Part shown: piece after piece, positions 36,081 to 46,172 of the stretch
Layout: the number at the start of each line of letters is the position of its first letter
How positions within the stretch are numbered: the stretch's first letter is position 1
Source of the DNA: Clostridium hydrogenum
Lineage (GTDB): Bacteria > Bacillota > Clostridia > Clostridiales > Clostridiaceae
Reading direction: 5' to 3'
NCBI RefSeq assembly: GCF_021432385.1
Contig: NZ_JAEACT010000002.1
Location: forward strand, 2,127,501-2,191,500
DNA length: 64,000 nucleotides
Program-made: the position numbers and the translations under genes
The notes under the pieces: generated by a model
Told to the model about the DNA's origin: nothing
The model's database searches: none
What the model saw: the letters and a program-made list of their open reading frames with translations, nothing else

Positions 36081-36659
36081 CTAATTTACCTTAAAATTTA
36101 TATAAACTAGATAATTTCTAGCTTCTACTGTATCTAAGTGTATGAGCTCTCCTTTGTCTATGACAAATTTTAGAGTTTGGTTAAATGATAACAATAAAGC
36201 TTCATCCAAATTGTTTTCTACGGCACTTCTAAGTTCCTCTACCCCTGGAAAATTTCTAAGCGGCTCAACATAATCTGCCATATAAATGATTTTTTCCATA
36301 AGGGACATATTCTTTTTTCCTGTCGTGTGAAATCTTACAGCATTTAATACTTCCTCATCGTCAATTTTCATTAGTTTTTTAGCTATTATACTGCCTGCAA
36401 GTCCATGTATTATACTGGGGCTCTTCATTGATACTTCATCAAGTTCATAGCCTTCATCTTTACATATACTTACTAACTTTTCACCTGGTAGATTTTTTGC
36501 GCAATCATGTACAAGCCCTGCTAAGCTTGCTTTTTTTACATCAGCATTATATTTTTCTGCAAGCCTTACAGCTGTATCCCTTACACTTAAACTATGTTTA
36601 AATCTACTTTCTTTTAAATTATCTTTTAAATAATCAATTATTTTCTTTTCTGTCCACAT
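36081..36659 (-). CDS. yqeK: HD domain Ap4A hydrolase YqeK
   Basis: 192 residues, HD superfamily. Conserved residues are in RFKHSLSVRDTA, LVHDCAKNLPGEK (HD pair), IIHGLAGS, VRFHTTG and YMADYVEPLR. The Bacillus homologue splits diadenosine tetraphosphate symmetrically. It follows nadD by nine bases, as in other Firmicutes. Confidence 0.95.
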   Translation of the reverse strand: MWTEKKIIDYLKDNLKESRFKHSLSVRDTAVRLAEKYNADVKKASLAGLVHDCAKNLPGEKLVSICKDEGYELDEVSMKSPSIIHGLAGSIIAKKLMKIDDEEVLNAVRFHTTGKKNMSLMEKIIYMADYVEPLRNFPGVEELRSAVENNLDEALLLSFNQTLKFVIDKGELIHLDTVEARNYLVYINFKVN

Positions 36660-36668
36660 AATAACACC

Positions 36669-37271
36669 TCAAATATAAAGTTTATTAGCTTTTATTATAC
36701 CATAAACTTCCTTAGGCACTAAGTAACTTATTTCTTCATGGCACTTTATTTTTTCTCTTATTTGAGTAGAAGATATATCCAAGAGAGGTATATCTATAAA
36801 TATAATTTTAGAATCGTACTTCTCTTCAACTTTCTTCTTTTGCAGCATAATGTCTTCATAAATATATCCAGGTCTATTAAAAACTACAAATTTACAATTT
36901 TGAAGTATTTCATTGACATTCTTCCACAAATTAAGTTCCATCAAGCAATCTGCACCAGTTATAAAATAAATCTCAGTATTCTTTTCCTTAGAATTAAAAT
37001 ATTTAAGCGTCTCATAGGTGTAACTAAAACTACTTTTATTAATTTCATATTTACTAACTTTAAATTTACTTTCACCCTTTATTCCACTCATAACCATTTC
37101 ATATCTAAGTTCAGCATTCGTCACCTTTTTATCACTTTTATGTGGTGGATTTCCCGTAGGCATAAATATAATTTCATCCAAACCAAGTTTATATATACTT
37201 TCATAAGCTATATTTAGATGACCATTATGAAAAGGGTCAAAGGTTCCCCCTAAAATTGCCTTCTTTTTCAT
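36669..37271 (-). CDS. nadD: nicotinate-nucleotide adenylyltransferase
   Basis: 200 residues. AILGGTFDPFHNGHLNIA gives the nucleotidyltransferase GxFDPxHxGH motif, and SSTQIREKI is the ISSTxIR signature near the C-terminus. It makes nicotinate adenine dinucleotide for NAD. The ATG at 37271 follows AGAGGGATAAA and is preferred to one six codons upstream. Confidence 0.97.
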   Translation of the reverse strand: MKKKAILGGTFDPFHNGHLNIAYESIYKLGLDEIIFMPTGNPPHKSDKKVTNAELRYEMVMSGIKGESKFKVSKYEINKSSFSYTYETLKYFNSKEKNTEIYFITGADCLMELNLWKNVNEILQNCKFVVFNRPGYIYEDIMLQKKKVEEKYDSKIIFIDIPLLDISSTQIREKIKCHEEISYLVPKEVYGIIKANKLYI

Positions 37272-37307
37272 TTTATCCCTCTTTATCAAAGATGTAAATA
37301 ATTAAAT

Positions 37308-37601
37308 TTATACTGGTACTTCTATTTTAGGTTTTTTCTTTGATTTTCTATATATTACAAGTTTTCTACCTATGGCTTGAATACCTTCACATTTTAATTT
37401 TTTGCATATAACATCACTTGCTTCTCTTGGCGTAAATTCGCTATTTTCAAGTATGTTAATTTTTATTAATTCCCTTGCCTCAAGAGCATCATCTATTTGC
37501 TTTAAAAACGCTTCATCTATTCCGTTTTTACCTAATTGAAATATTGGATTCATAGTATTAGCCATGCTTCTTAAAAATGCTCTTTGCTTACCTGTTAACA
37601 T
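37308..37601 (-). CDS. yhbY: ribosome assembly RNA-binding protein YhbY
   Basis: 97 residues, CRM domain. LTGKQRAFLRSMANTMNPIF, QLGKNGI and IGRKLVIYRKSKK are the family blocks; GxxG is QLGKNG. It binds the 50S precursor. It lies 14 bases behind obgE in the obgE-yhbY-nadD-yqeK operon. Confidence 0.96.
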   Translation of the reverse strand: MLTGKQRAFLRSMANTMNPIFQLGKNGIDEAFLKQIDDALEARELIKINILENSEFTPREASDVICKKLKCEGIQAIGRKLVIYRKSKKKPKIEVPV

Positions 37602-37615
37602 AAAATAAACTCCTC

Positions 37616-38890
37616 CTACATCATATATTCAAATTCAAAATCATTTAATCTAACAAAATCTCCGTCTTTTATCCCAAGCTCAGCTAATTCATCCATAATT
37701 CCCTTATTCTTTAATACCTTATGGAAGTATCTTAAAGAATCTGGTTCATTAACATTTACACTTGCAAGTAATCTATCCACAAAGCTTCCTTCTATAATGT
37801 AACAATTATCTTCTTTTCTAATTTCGTAAGTAAAGTGCTTCTCTTCTGGCACAAATCTTTCTTCTTCTGGTATTTCTATATCAGTTACAGGTATTGTACT
37901 TAAAACTCTAGCGGCTTCTTTAATTAGTTCTTCAACACCTAAATTTGTTGCTGCAGACATTTTAAACACACTTTTATATCCCATTTCCTGTACCTTGCTT
38001 TTAAATTCTTCAAACTTATCATCATCAAAAAGCATGTCACATTTATTAGCCACCACTATTTGTGGTCTATCCCATAACTTTACACTATATTTTCTAAGTT
38101 CTTCATTAATTTTAATAAAATCTTCTATAGGATCTCTACCTTCAGAGCCTGAAATATCTACAACATGAATCAAAAGTCTTGTTCTCTCAATATGCCTTAA
38201 AAATTCAAAACCAAGACCTACTCCCTCTGCTGCTCCTTCAATTATACCCGGTATATCAGCCATTACAAAACTATTTATGCCTGGTAAACTTACAACTCCA
38301 AGATTAGGTTTTAATGTTGTAAAATGATAATTTGCTATCTTAGGTCTTGCTTTTGATACAACTGAAAGAAGAGTAGATTTTCCTACGTTAGGGAAACCTA
38401 TAAGTCCTACATCTGCTAAAAGCTTTAATTCAAGTGTTATCCATCTGTCTTCTCCAGGCATTCCTGGTTCTGCAAAGTTTGGTGCTTGCCTTGTAGGAGT
38501 ACAAAATCTTACATTTCCCTTTCCACCTTTTCCTGCCTTTGCTACTACATACTTATCACCATCATGTGCAAGATCCACCATGATTTTATTTGTTTCTGCA
38601 TCTCTAATAACTGTTCCCATAGGAACCTTTATATAAAGATCATCTCCATCTTTACCATAGCATTTTGAACCTCCACCATTTTCTCCATTTGCAGCTTGAT
38701 ATTTTCTCCTGTATTTAAAGTCAAGAAGAGTTGTCATATTTCTTTCTGCAACTATTACTACATTTCCACCGTTTCCTCCGTCGCCGCCGTCAGGTCCTCC
38801 AAGTGGAACATATTTTTCTCTTCTAAATGAAATAGCACCGTCTCCACCAGCACCAGATTTAACTAAAATTTTCGCTGTATCAATAAACAT
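37616..38890 (-). CDS. obgE: GTPase ObgE/CgtA
   Basis: 424 residues. The glycine-rich Obg fold (1-158, [15 protein letters not shown]) is followed by the G domain ([31 protein letters not shown]) and the C-terminal OCT domain (about 345-424), which ends NDFEFEYMM. It is needed for 50S assembly and stress signalling. Confidence 0.98.
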   Translation of the reverse strand: MFIDTAKILVKSGAGGDGAISFRREKYVPLGGPDGGDGGNGGNVVIVAERNMTTLLDFKYRRKYQAANGENGGGSKCYGKDGDDLYIKVPMGTVIRDAETNKIMVDLAHDGDKYVVAKAGKGGKGNVRFCTPTRQAPNFAEPGMPGEDRWITLELKLLADVGLIGFPNVGKSTLLSVVSKARPKIANYHFTTLKPNLGVVSLPGINSFVMADIPGIIEGAAEGVGLGFEFLRHIERTRLLIHVVDISGSEGRDPIEDFIKINEELRKYSVKLWDRPQIVVANKCDMLFDDDKFEEFKSKVQEMGYKSVFKMSAATNLGVEELIKEAARVLSTIPVTDIEIPEEERFVPEEKHFTYEIRKEDNCYIIEGSFVDRLLASVNVNEPDSLRYFHKVLKNKGIMDELAELGIKDGDFVRLNDFEFEYMM

Positions 38891-39045
38891 TTTTTCTCAC
38901 CTTTTACCTTTATTTATATAGAATGTATTTAATTACTAAACATAAAACATTTAATTTTCTTATCTTTAGCTATTATTTTCATATTTAAAAATTTTATTAC
39001 ATTATCCTTATATTGTTTACTTTAAAATTTTCATAGTTTAAAAAA

Positions 39046-39065
39046 GCACCCTTATTAAAGGGTGC
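39046..39065 (-). terminator. terminator of rplU-prp-rpmA
   Basis: Stem GCACCCTT/AAGGGTGC, loop ATTA, followed by TTTTTTAAAC on the minus strand, six bases behind the rpmA stop. Confidence 0.9.
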
Positions 39066-39070
39066 CCTTA

Positions 39071-39373
39071 TTATTCAGCTATACTTTCTTCTGTATCAAC
39101 TGGATAAACACTTGCTACTTTTTTAGTTCTGCCTACTCTTTCATACTTAACTATTCCATCAACTTTTGCAAAAAGAGTATCATCGCTACCCTTTCCAACA
39201 TTTGTACCAGGATGGATTTTAGTTCCTCTTTGTCTAACGAGTATGTTACCAGCTAAAACGAATTGTCCGTCTGCTGATTTAGTTCCAAGTCTCTTAGATT
39301 CACTATCTCTTCCGTTCTTTGAACTACCTACTCCTTTTTTGTGGGCACACAACTGAAGGTTTATTATTCTCAT
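39071..39373 (-). CDS. rpmA: 50S ribosomal protein L27 with Firmicutes N-terminal extension
   Basis: 100 residues. Mature L27 starts [20 protein letters not shown] and contains [19 protein letters not shown]. It is preceded by MRIINLQLC, the extension that Prp removes in Firmicutes before L27 works in the peptidyl transferase centre. The common site is LQxFA; here it reads LQLC-A, with Cys where Phe is usual. Transcribed after rplU and prp. Confidence 0.97.
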   Translation of the reverse strand: MRIINLQLCAHKKGVGSSKNGRDSESKRLGTKSADGQFVLAGNILVRQRGTKIHPGTNVGKGSDDTLFAKVDGIVKYERVGRTKKVASVYPVDTEESIAE

Positions 39374-39377
39374 ATAA

Positions 39378-39746
39378 CTACACCTCCTCCAACTTTATAT
39401 ATTCTCCATAGGTTAATTGCAAATTTTTTAACCCTAATAATGTCGTTTCCATAAGCACTTTAGTTTTTTCAATTTCACTTGAAGTTAGATTTTCCAAACT
39501 TAAAGCTATGTAACCTTCTTCTACAGTACAATCCACTTTTAACTTTATAACCTCTTCAATGCCTATTAGGCAAACCTGGCCTAAAAGAGAAACTGCACCG
39601 CAAACAACATCATCATATATCATATCTGTTTCAGAATCATAATTATCATAATTTTTTTCAGAACTTTTGGCTTTACGATCTGCATGACCTTTTATAATAA
39701 AAGATACTAGCATATCATTTTTTCTCTTAAAAACTATGTTTATCAT
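39378..39746 (-). CDS. prp: ribosomal-processing cysteine protease Prp
   Basis: 122 residues. The catalytic His is in IIKGHAD (H21) and Cys in [11 protein letters not shown] (C49). The loop between them (about 24-45, [17 protein letters not shown]) is longer than in the Bacillus and Staphylococcus proteins I recall. Prp cuts the L27 N-terminal extension. It lies between rplU and rpmA with gaps of two and four bases. Confidence 0.93.
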   Translation of the reverse strand: MINIVFKRKNDMLVSFIIKGHADRKAKSSEKNYDNYDSETDMIYDDVVCGAVSLLGQVCLIGIEEVIKLKVDCTVEEGYIALSLENLTSSEIEKTKVLMETTLLGLKNLQLTYGEYIKLEEV

Positions 39747-39748
39747 AA

Positions 39749-40060
39749 TTATGCTTCAATCTTTTCTACTACTAATTTTGTGTAAGCCTGTCTATGGCCG
39801 TGTTTTCTTCTGTAGTCTTTCTTTCTCTTGTATTTGAATACAATAACTTTTTTAGCTTTTCCTTGTGCTGCTACTTTAGCAACAACTTTAGCTCCTTCAA
39901 CTACAGGTTTTCCAACAACTATTCCATCTTCTTTTTCAACTAAAAGAACATTTCCAAGTTCTACACTTGAATCAACTTCAGCCTCAAGTTTTTCAACGTA
40001 TATTACGTCTCCTTCTTGAACTCTATACTGTTTTCCTCCAGTAACTACAACTGCATGCAT
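39749..40060 (-). CDS. rplU: 50S ribosomal protein L21
   Basis: 103 residues, starting [20 protein letters not shown]. The C-terminal [20 protein letters not shown] binds 23S rRNA. The ATG at 40060 follows GGAGGTG; an earlier ATG four codons upstream is discounted. The L21 leader precedes it. Confidence 0.98.
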   Translation of the reverse strand: MHAVVVTGGKQYRVQEGDVIYVEKLEAEVDSSVELGNVLLVEKEDGIVVGKPVVEGAKVVAKVAAQGKAKKVIVFKYKRKKDYRRKHGHRQAYTKLVVEKIEA

Positions 40061-40071
40061 TATATAAAACA

Positions 40072-40155
40072 CCTCCTCTTATACGGTCTCGCCAATACGG
40101 GTACACAAGCTTGTGTTTATAAAAACCCTTTTTGTGCGGTCTACAAATGCCATTT
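40072..40155 (-). ncRNA. ribosomal protein L21 leader (cis-regulatory)
   Basis: Upstream of rplU the minus strand has GTAGACCGCAC, GGGTTTTTATAAACACAAGC with TTGTGTACCC, then GGCGAGACCGTATAAGAGG. This resembles the L21 leader structure known from Firmicutes, with an inner ACACAAGC/GCTTGTGT hairpin inside a GGGT/ACCC stem. It was assigned by position and pattern, not by a covariance model. Confidence 0.65.
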
Positions 40156-40187
40156 TACCACATTACAAAACCTTTGTAAAGTTATTT

Positions 40188-41633
40188 TTAACCATAAACT
40201 TTGAATTGTTCTAAATGCTTTAATTTATCTTCAAATAAAACAAGTTCTACTTTATAAAGCGTCATTTTTTCTTTAAAGTTTACATACAATCGTCCATCTT
40301 CAATATTAAGTTCCTTTACAAATTCTAGCTTATCATTGAGTATTGAATTTTTATATTTTTTACCTATTTCTAAATAAATATTCTTTTTCCCACTATGCTC
40401 ACTTGTAATTCTAGTTATTTTATTTTTAATTAAATTCTTTATATAAGAGAACTTCAATTGCCTTCCATTTCCATCACATGTACTGCACTTTTCTTCTATA
40501 TACTCGCTTATGGATTTTCCTCTTCTTCTTCTTGCAATTTGGATAAGATTTAAATCAGTAAAAGGATATACTACAGTTTTATTTTTATCATTTTCAAAAC
40601 CATGGTGAAGTATTTCTAATATTTTTTTCTTACAAGATGAATCATTGATATCAATAAAATCTATAACTATTATTCCACTTAAATTTCTAAGTCTTATCTG
40701 CCTAATTATTTCCCTAGCAGCTTCTATATTTGTCATAACTGCCGTACTTTTTATATCTTTACCCTTGACATTTTTTCCCGAATTAACATCAATAACATAC
40801 ATTGCCTCTGTTTTATCTATTACTATAAAACCTCCACAATCAAGTGTAACTCTGTTGTTTATTAAATTTAATATTTCTTTTTCTATTCCATAGTAATCCA
40901 TTAAATTTATAGAACCATTGTACATTTCAACAGTTAACGCTATATCTTCCTTATTTTTTATATAACCATTAATATACTCAAAATCCTTTTTAGAATTTAC
41001 TATTATCTTAGATACTGTTTCATCCACAAAATCTCTTAAAACCTTGCCAATGGCTCCTCCAGCATCATATATAATTTCATTTTTATTTGATGTTTTACCT
41101 TTAATCATTACCCTATTATATATTTCATATAAATAGTTAATTTCTGAATTTACACTTTCAATGCTTACTTTAAGTGCATTTGTTCTAATCATTATTCCAA
41201 CATCACTTGGTTTTATTATTTCTTTTTTTAATTTATCTATATATTCACTGTCATTTATCTTCTTTGAAATTTCCATTTCATTGTTTAAGGTTGTAATAAC
41301 AGCATATCTTCCAGGTATTGTTATAGCATCATTAACTTTAGGTCCTTTACTTCCAATGCTCTCCTTAACTATTTCAACTAAAACCTCATCACCCTTTTTA
41401 GTTTTCAAATTGTTAAATTTACTATCAATATAAAGATATCCACTCTTATCTTCACCTATATCAACAAAAGCACATTTTATAGCAGGTACTACATTTTTAA
41501 TTACACCTTTATATATCTGCCCTGGATATATTTCTGTGCCCTCTTCTTCTATAAAACATTCTTCTAATTTACCTTGATTTTTTATGGCTATTCTGACTAA
41601 ATTATCGTATCTTTCTACGAATACTTCTTTCAC
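40188..41633 (-). CDS. rng: ribonuclease G/E family protein
   Basis: 481 residues. An S1 domain (about 35-110, GQIYKGVIKNVVPAIKCAF, IGEDKSGYLY) leads to the RNase H-like and catalytic parts, with DVNSGKN and IVIDFIDI holding the metal-binding Asp residues, then the zinc link CSTCDGNG. The length is that of RNase G rather than the long RNase E. It lies directly upstream of rplU, as in many clostridia. Confidence 0.93.
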   Translation of the reverse strand: MKEVFVERYDNLVRIAIKNQGKLEECFIEEEGTEIYPGQIYKGVIKNVVPAIKCAFVDIGEDKSGYLYIDSKFNNLKTKKGDEVLVEIVKESIGSKGPKVNDAITIPGRYAVITTLNNEMEISKKINDSEYIDKLKKEIIKPSDVGIMIRTNALKVSIESVNSEINYLYEIYNRVMIKGKTSNKNEIIYDAGGAIGKVLRDFVDETVSKIIVNSKKDFEYINGYIKNKEDIALTVEMYNGSINLMDYYGIEKEILNLINNRVTLDCGGFIVIDKTEAMYVIDVNSGKNVKGKDIKSTAVMTNIEAAREIIRQIRLRNLSGIIVIDFIDINDSSCKKKILEILHHGFENDKNKTVVYPFTDLNLIQIARRRRGKSISEYIEEKCSTCDGNGRQLKFSYIKNLIKNKITRITSEHSGKKNIYLEIGKKYKNSILNDKLEFVKELNIEDGRLYVNFKEKMTLYKVELVLFEDKLKHLEQFKVYG

Positions 41634-41673
41634 TTACTCACCCCTTTAGGCAACTTACAATGAACAGACCACA

Positions 41674-42396
41674 TTATAAATTCTTAAAAAATTTAAAAAG
41701 AGAGATTAAATTCGTATTTTTTATTCCGTACATTTCTTCTCTTTTTACTTCACAAAATGCATCTAAATTTGCATTTGAAGTATTGTCTTCAAGATAATTA
41801 CATATAAGTTCTGGCGAAAGATTTTCCCTGCTTCCACATGCTACTAACACATCAATATTTAAAACATTATTTTCAATAGTGTATACAAACTTTTTCACCA
41901 TTGGTCGTATATTGACCATCTTTTCTCCACTTTTACTTTTTTTAAGTGTCGTCCATTCAGCTTTTTTTAACTCGTTTTCAAGTTCTTCTGTTAATTTAGT
42001 TGTATCTTTATACTTCATTTTTATTGAGTATTTAGCTTCCATAACCGCTGCCATGGATTGCTCTATCTTTTTACCATCATCATAATATTTTTTATCTATT
42101 TTTAAAACGTCAATTATTTTTATATCTTCTGGCGCAACGGCGTTAAACCTATTTCTGATTTCTTCTTCAGCTACTTCTTCATCAAATTCTACATCCATAT
42201 ATTCGCCATCTGAATACACTCCAACAGACAAAGGCTGAGCTATAGATAATTTCATATGAGGATTAAAGCCTTGTGAATATGAAGCTGGTAGACCTGATCT
42301 TTTAAAAGTCCTCTGTATATTTCTCATCATATCAAGGTGAGAGACAAACTTAATAGCCGCTCCCTTATTGTATTTTATTAAATAACGCACCCTCAA
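41674..42396 (-). CDS. TIGR03936 family protein (DUF2344)
   Basis: 240 residues: VRYLIKYNKGAAIKFVSHLD, then FKRSGLPASYSQGFNPHMKL and LSVGVYSDGEYMDVEF. It is nearly always paired with the next gene and is sometimes fused to it; the function is unknown, a link to RNA modification being suspected from context. It overlaps the end of its partner by 32 bases. Confidence 0.9.
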   Translation of the reverse strand: MRVRYLIKYNKGAAIKFVSHLDMMRNIQRTFKRSGLPASYSQGFNPHMKLSIAQPLSVGVYSDGEYMDVEFDEEVAEEEIRNRFNAVAPEDIKIIDVLKIDKKYYDDGKKIEQSMAAVMEAKYSIKMKYKDTTKLTEELENELKKAEWTTLKKSKSGEKMVNIRPMVKKFVYTIENNVLNIDVLVACGSRENLSPELICNYLEDNTSNANLDAFCEVKREEMYGIKNTNLISLFKFFKNL

Positions 42397-44233
42397 AGCA
42401 CTTCCCTTCTTTAAAGTTAATATTTATGCCGCAATTCTTACATCCCTGTCTGCAATCGGGTGTTACTACAGCTTCTTTTGCCTTTTCATTTTCGCTAATT
42501 AAAAACTCTTTAGAAACCCCAACATCTATAAAATCCCAAGGTAAAATTTCATCATATTCCCTTTGTCTTGTTACATAGAAGTCTGGATCTACATTACACT
42601 CTTTAAATGCTTCCATCCAAGTATCATTGTTAAAGTACTCAGACCAACCATCAAATTTTGCACCTTTTTCAAAAGCTTTTACTAACACGTCACAAACTCT
42701 TCTATCTCCTCTTGCAAAAACTGCTTCAAGATAACTTACAGGTGTTTCATGCCAATTATAATTTATAACTCTTGCATCAGAAAGTTCCTGCCTAAGTTCT
42801 TTTATTTTTTCTCTTACTGAATCAATTTTATCCATTGGAGACCACTGGAATGGAGTAAATGGTTTTGGTACAAAAATTGAAGTACTTAAAGTTACCTTGA
42901 CTCCTTTTTTTCTAACATCCTTTGGAACCTTGTAATATTCACCTACAACTTTTTTACCAAGCTCACCTATTCCCCTTACATCCTCTGCTGTCTCATAAGG
43001 AAGTCCTATCATAAAGTAAAGTTTTATAGTAGTCCATCCATTTTTAAATGCACTGCTTACTGAATCCATAAGATTTTGTTCTGTAACACCTTTATTTATA
43101 ACATCTCTCATTCTCTGAGAACCAGCTTCTGGTGCAAAGGTAAGTCCTGATTTTCTAACCTTCTGCATTTCTTTTATTAATTCCACAGAGAAAGAATCTA
43201 TTCTAAGTGAAGGAAGTGATACGCTCACCTTTTTATCCTTATATTTTTCAACTAAATTATTTATTAAATTTTGAATATCAGAATAATCACATATACTTAA
43301 GGAAGTAAGAGATAATTCATCATAGCCAGTATTTTTAATAATTTTATCTGCTAATTCCATAAGCTTATCTGTCTTTTTCTCTCTTACCGGTCTATAAATC
43401 ATACCTGCTTGGCAAAACCTGCAACCTCTTGTACATCCTCTAAAGGTTTCAAGCATTATTCTATCATGTACTATTTCATTATATGGAACCACTAACTTAT
43501 CCGGGTAAATTACATCGTTAAAGTTAGTTATTATTCTCTTTTTAACCTTTGCTGGAACATCATCATATAATGGTTTAAATTCTTTTATTGTTCCATCTTC
43601 TTTATATGTAACCTCATATAGACTAGGCACATAAGTTCCCTCAATATGAGAAGCTGCCCTCAAAAATTCTTTTTTTGAAAGTCCATCTCTTTTGCATTTT
43701 TTATATAAATCTAAAACTTCATTTAAATGTTCTTCACCTTCTCCAAGTGAAAATATATCTGCAATATCATAAAGTGTCTCCGGATTATACGCACATGGTC
43801 CTCCACACAAAACTATAGGGTCATCTTCTTTTCTCTCTGAAGCTCTTACAGCGAGTCCTGCTAAATCTAGCATATTTAATATATTTGTATAACTCATTTC
43901 ATATTGAAGTGTAAAACCTATAAAATCAAATGTAGAAATTGCATCCTTACTTTCTAAAGCATAAAGTGGAACATTATTTTCTCTCATTAATTTTTCCATA
44001 TCCGGCCAAGGAGCACATACTCTTTCGCAATAAGTGTCTTCTCTCAAATTTAAAATATGGTAAAGTATCTTTATTCCAAGATGTGACATTCCAACTTCGT
44101 ATACATCTGGGAAACAAAATGCAAATCTTATATCTACTTTTTCAGCATCTTTAATTACAGCATTATACTCCCTACCAATGTACCTAGCAGGTTTTTCAAC
44201 CTTATATAAAATATCATCAGAACATTTGTTCAT
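42365..44233 (-). CDS. TIGR03960 family B12-binding radical SAM protein
   Basis: 622 residues. The N-terminal part (about 30-190) resembles a B12-binding Rossmann fold (FCFPDVYEVGMSHLGIKIL). A radical-SAM domain carries TRGCRFCQAG near residue 271. The C-terminus contains several further cysteines (CRQGCKNCG). The reaction is unknown; pairing with the DUF2344 partner and with rng suggests RNA-related work, which is inference. GGAGGAGAA precedes the ATG. Confidence 0.9.
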   Translation of the reverse strand: MNKCSDDILYKVEKPARYIGREYNAVIKDAEKVDIRFAFCFPDVYEVGMSHLGIKILYHILNLREDTYCERVCAPWPDMEKLMRENNVPLYALESKDAISTFDFIGFTLQYEMSYTNILNMLDLAGLAVRASERKEDDPIVLCGGPCAYNPETLYDIADIFSLGEGEEHLNEVLDLYKKCKRDGLSKKEFLRAASHIEGTYVPSLYEVTYKEDGTIKEFKPLYDDVPAKVKKRIITNFNDVIYPDKLVVPYNEIVHDRIMLETFRGCTRGCRFCQAGMIYRPVREKKTDKLMELADKIIKNTGYDELSLTSLSICDYSDIQNLINNLVEKYKDKKVSVSLPSLRIDSFSVELIKEMQKVRKSGLTFAPEAGSQRMRDVINKGVTEQNLMDSVSSAFKNGWTTIKLYFMIGLPYETAEDVRGIGELGKKVVGEYYKVPKDVRKKGVKVTLSTSIFVPKPFTPFQWSPMDKIDSVREKIKELRQELSDARVINYNWHETPVSYLEAVFARGDRRVCDVLVKAFEKGAKFDGWSEYFNNDTWMEAFKECNVDPDFYVTRQREYDEILPWDFIDVGVSKEFLISENEKAKEAVVTPDCRQGCKNCGININFKEGKCFEGALFNKIQ

Positions 44234-44326
44234 TAGTTCTCCTCCTAAATACTTAAGCTTTCGCTTAAACTATATTAATCAATTCAATATTGTAGCATAT
44301 TTCAAATGATAAAATCAAAATATAGT

Positions 44327-45175
44327 TTACTTTTTTTTATTTTTTATAAATTCTTCAAAAGTTATATTTCCAAAATCTTTAATAGCTTCAATAACCTCCT
44401 CTTCATAAATAACAGCTATAACTTTCATTTCATTATCTAAAACAGTTATAATTGAATATTTATTTTTATCTATTATGCTTAAAGCATACAGTAAATCTTT
44501 CTTATAAAATATAGAAATACACCTATTTTCTATATACCCTTTTTTTATAAATCTAAACTTCTTTTTTATTATATCATTCATAATTATATATACTATCCTT
44601 TCTTTTTCCTTAAAGGAACATGATAAAATAAAAAAAGATATCAAAATGAGATTTAAATTATTAGTGCCATAACAAAGTAATATAAAATATACTATTAAAA
44701 TAATCATTCCAGATATAATACTTACATAGACTGTAATCTGACTTGCTTTTCTATATATGAATTTTTTTGATAAGATATCCCGTAGTATTCTTCCTCCATC
44801 TAAGGGAAACGCTGGAATAAGATTGAAGATTCCTAAAGACAGATTAGTCATAAATAATATATTTAATTCACTCGTATAATTGTTTTTTAAAAGTAAATAA
44901 AAAATAACTGCTAGAATAAAATTAATACTTGGACCTGATATAGATATAACCAAATCTTCTTCTATTGAGGCATCATCTAAATTTTTAAGTTTAAGTGCTG
45001 CCCCAAATGGAAGTATCTCTATATGCAAACCCGAAAATCCTAATTTTCTAGCAGTTAAATAATGAGAGAACTCATGAAGTATAACAAATACAAATGCAAT
45101 TATTAATTTTCCCCTAAAACCAACTAAAAACAATATTATAATATATGGCACAAAATATTTATTAAATTTAATCAA
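44327..45175 (-). CDS. spoIVFB: SpoIVFB-type M50 intramembrane metalloprotease
   Basis: 282 residues. HEFSHYLTARKLGF gives HExxH; PAFPLDGGRILRDIL gives the third ligand Asp. About five membrane helices (10-185) are followed by a degenerate CBS-like tail (residues 205-280). SpoIVFB cleaves pro-sigma K in Bacillus. It lies behind an M23 gene in the SpoIVFA position, which supports the assignment, but other M50 proteins look alike. Confidence 0.82.
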   Translation of the reverse strand: MIKFNKYFVPYIIILFLVGFRGKLIIAFVFVILHEFSHYLTARKLGFSGLHIEILPFGAALKLKNLDDASIEEDLVISISGPSINFILAVIFYLLLKNNYTSELNILFMTNLSLGIFNLIPAFPLDGGRILRDILSKKFIYRKASQITVYVSIISGMIILIVYFILLCYGTNNLNLILISFFILSCSFKEKERIVYIIMNDIIKKKFRFIKKGYIENRCISIFYKKDLLYALSIIDKNKYSIITVLDNEMKVIAVIYEEEVIEAIKDFGNITFEEFIKNKKK

Positions 45176-45200
45176 TTGAACACTCCATATTTATTGATAG

Positions 45201-46016
45201 CTAATCATCTAACGCTGAACCTTGAAATTTAAAATACTTTTCTGGATCTTCATTTTTCCCCATATACATGATTTCAAAATGCAAATGTGGAATTTCATTT
45301 TCTAATTTATCTCCACTTTTTCCTAGTACTTCGCCTTTTGTTACTCCATCTCCCTTTTTTACTTCTATGGAACTTAAATTGCAATACTTGCTTTCAACTC
45401 CGTTCCCATTATCCACCATAACGTATTTTCCGTAACTTTTATCTACAGAAACATCTTCTACTGTACCATTGTATATTGACTTAATGTTACTTCCTAAAGG
45501 GGCTGCTATATCCACCCCTTTGTGAAATTCTTTTTGGCTGTCATTTCTATAACCAAAAGGTGATATTATTTTTCCACTTAAAGGCACATCATATTCCTGC
45601 TTAATTTTTTGTCCAATAGTTTTTTCACCAGTAATTTGGCTTCTAATTTGTTCAATGTAATTAACAGCTTTGGCCTGTATATAGTCAAAATTTTTTTGGC
45701 TTAAATACTTAGTAGCATTACTCCAATCAAATCCTTCTACCGCCTTAAGAACTGGTTTATAGTTATAATCTTCATTAATTACCTGCTTACAGTATGCATA
45801 TATTCTTTTAGTATCTGGTGTATTAATTATTTTTAAACTCATGATAAATAAAACCAAAATTAAAGCAGCAATAGCTTGGAATACAAAGATTTGCATAAAT
45901 CTAGCAGCATAGTTTTTTTTACTTTTGCTACCATTAAGATAGCCTCGTCTTATCCCCTTATTTCCCCTAATCAGGTTATTATAATAGTTTTCATATTGAG
46001 AATTAAAGCTCCCCAC
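45201..46016 (-). CDS. membrane-anchored M23 family protein (SpoIVFA-like position)
   Basis: 271 residues. A basic cytoplasmic start, one membrane helix (about 44-64), a spacer, and an LytM domain from about 150. The metal ligands FHKGVD and PHLHFEI are present; the other active-site His, normally in YxHL, is replaced by Asn in SKYCNLSS. It could be inactive or weakly active, as for SpoIVFA and SpoIIQ. It precedes the M50 protease by 25 bases, so it may regulate it. Confidence 0.8.
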   Translation of the reverse strand: MGSFNSQYENYYNNLIRGNKGIRRGYLNGSKSKKNYAARFMQIFVFQAIAALILVLFIMSLKIINTPDTKRIYAYCKQVINEDYNYKPVLKAVEGFDWSNATKYLSQKNFDYIQAKAVNYIEQIRSQITGEKTIGQKIKQEYDVPLSGKIISPFGYRNDSQKEFHKGVDIAAPLGSNIKSIYNGTVEDVSVDKSYGKYVMVDNGNGVESKYCNLSSIEVKKGDGVTKGEVLGKSGDKLENEIPHLHFEIMYMGKNEDPEKYFKFQGSALDD

Positions 46017-46172
46017 ATTATCCTCCTATGGATAAGCTATTTGATTAAAGTACTTTTAAAAAATTTAAAGAGTTGTGTACTTTACAAAATTTCACTTTTT
46101 CAAATAGCTCATCTAAAAAATACATACTTACATATTAATTATATATTTTTTACGGGAAAGTATTACCAAAAA

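Noticed and set aside
36738..37217. 159-codon plus-strand frame opposite nadD
   Set aside because: It is antisense to nadD, has aromatic and Ile-rich composition typical of a mirrored AT-rich gene, and no homology is recognised.
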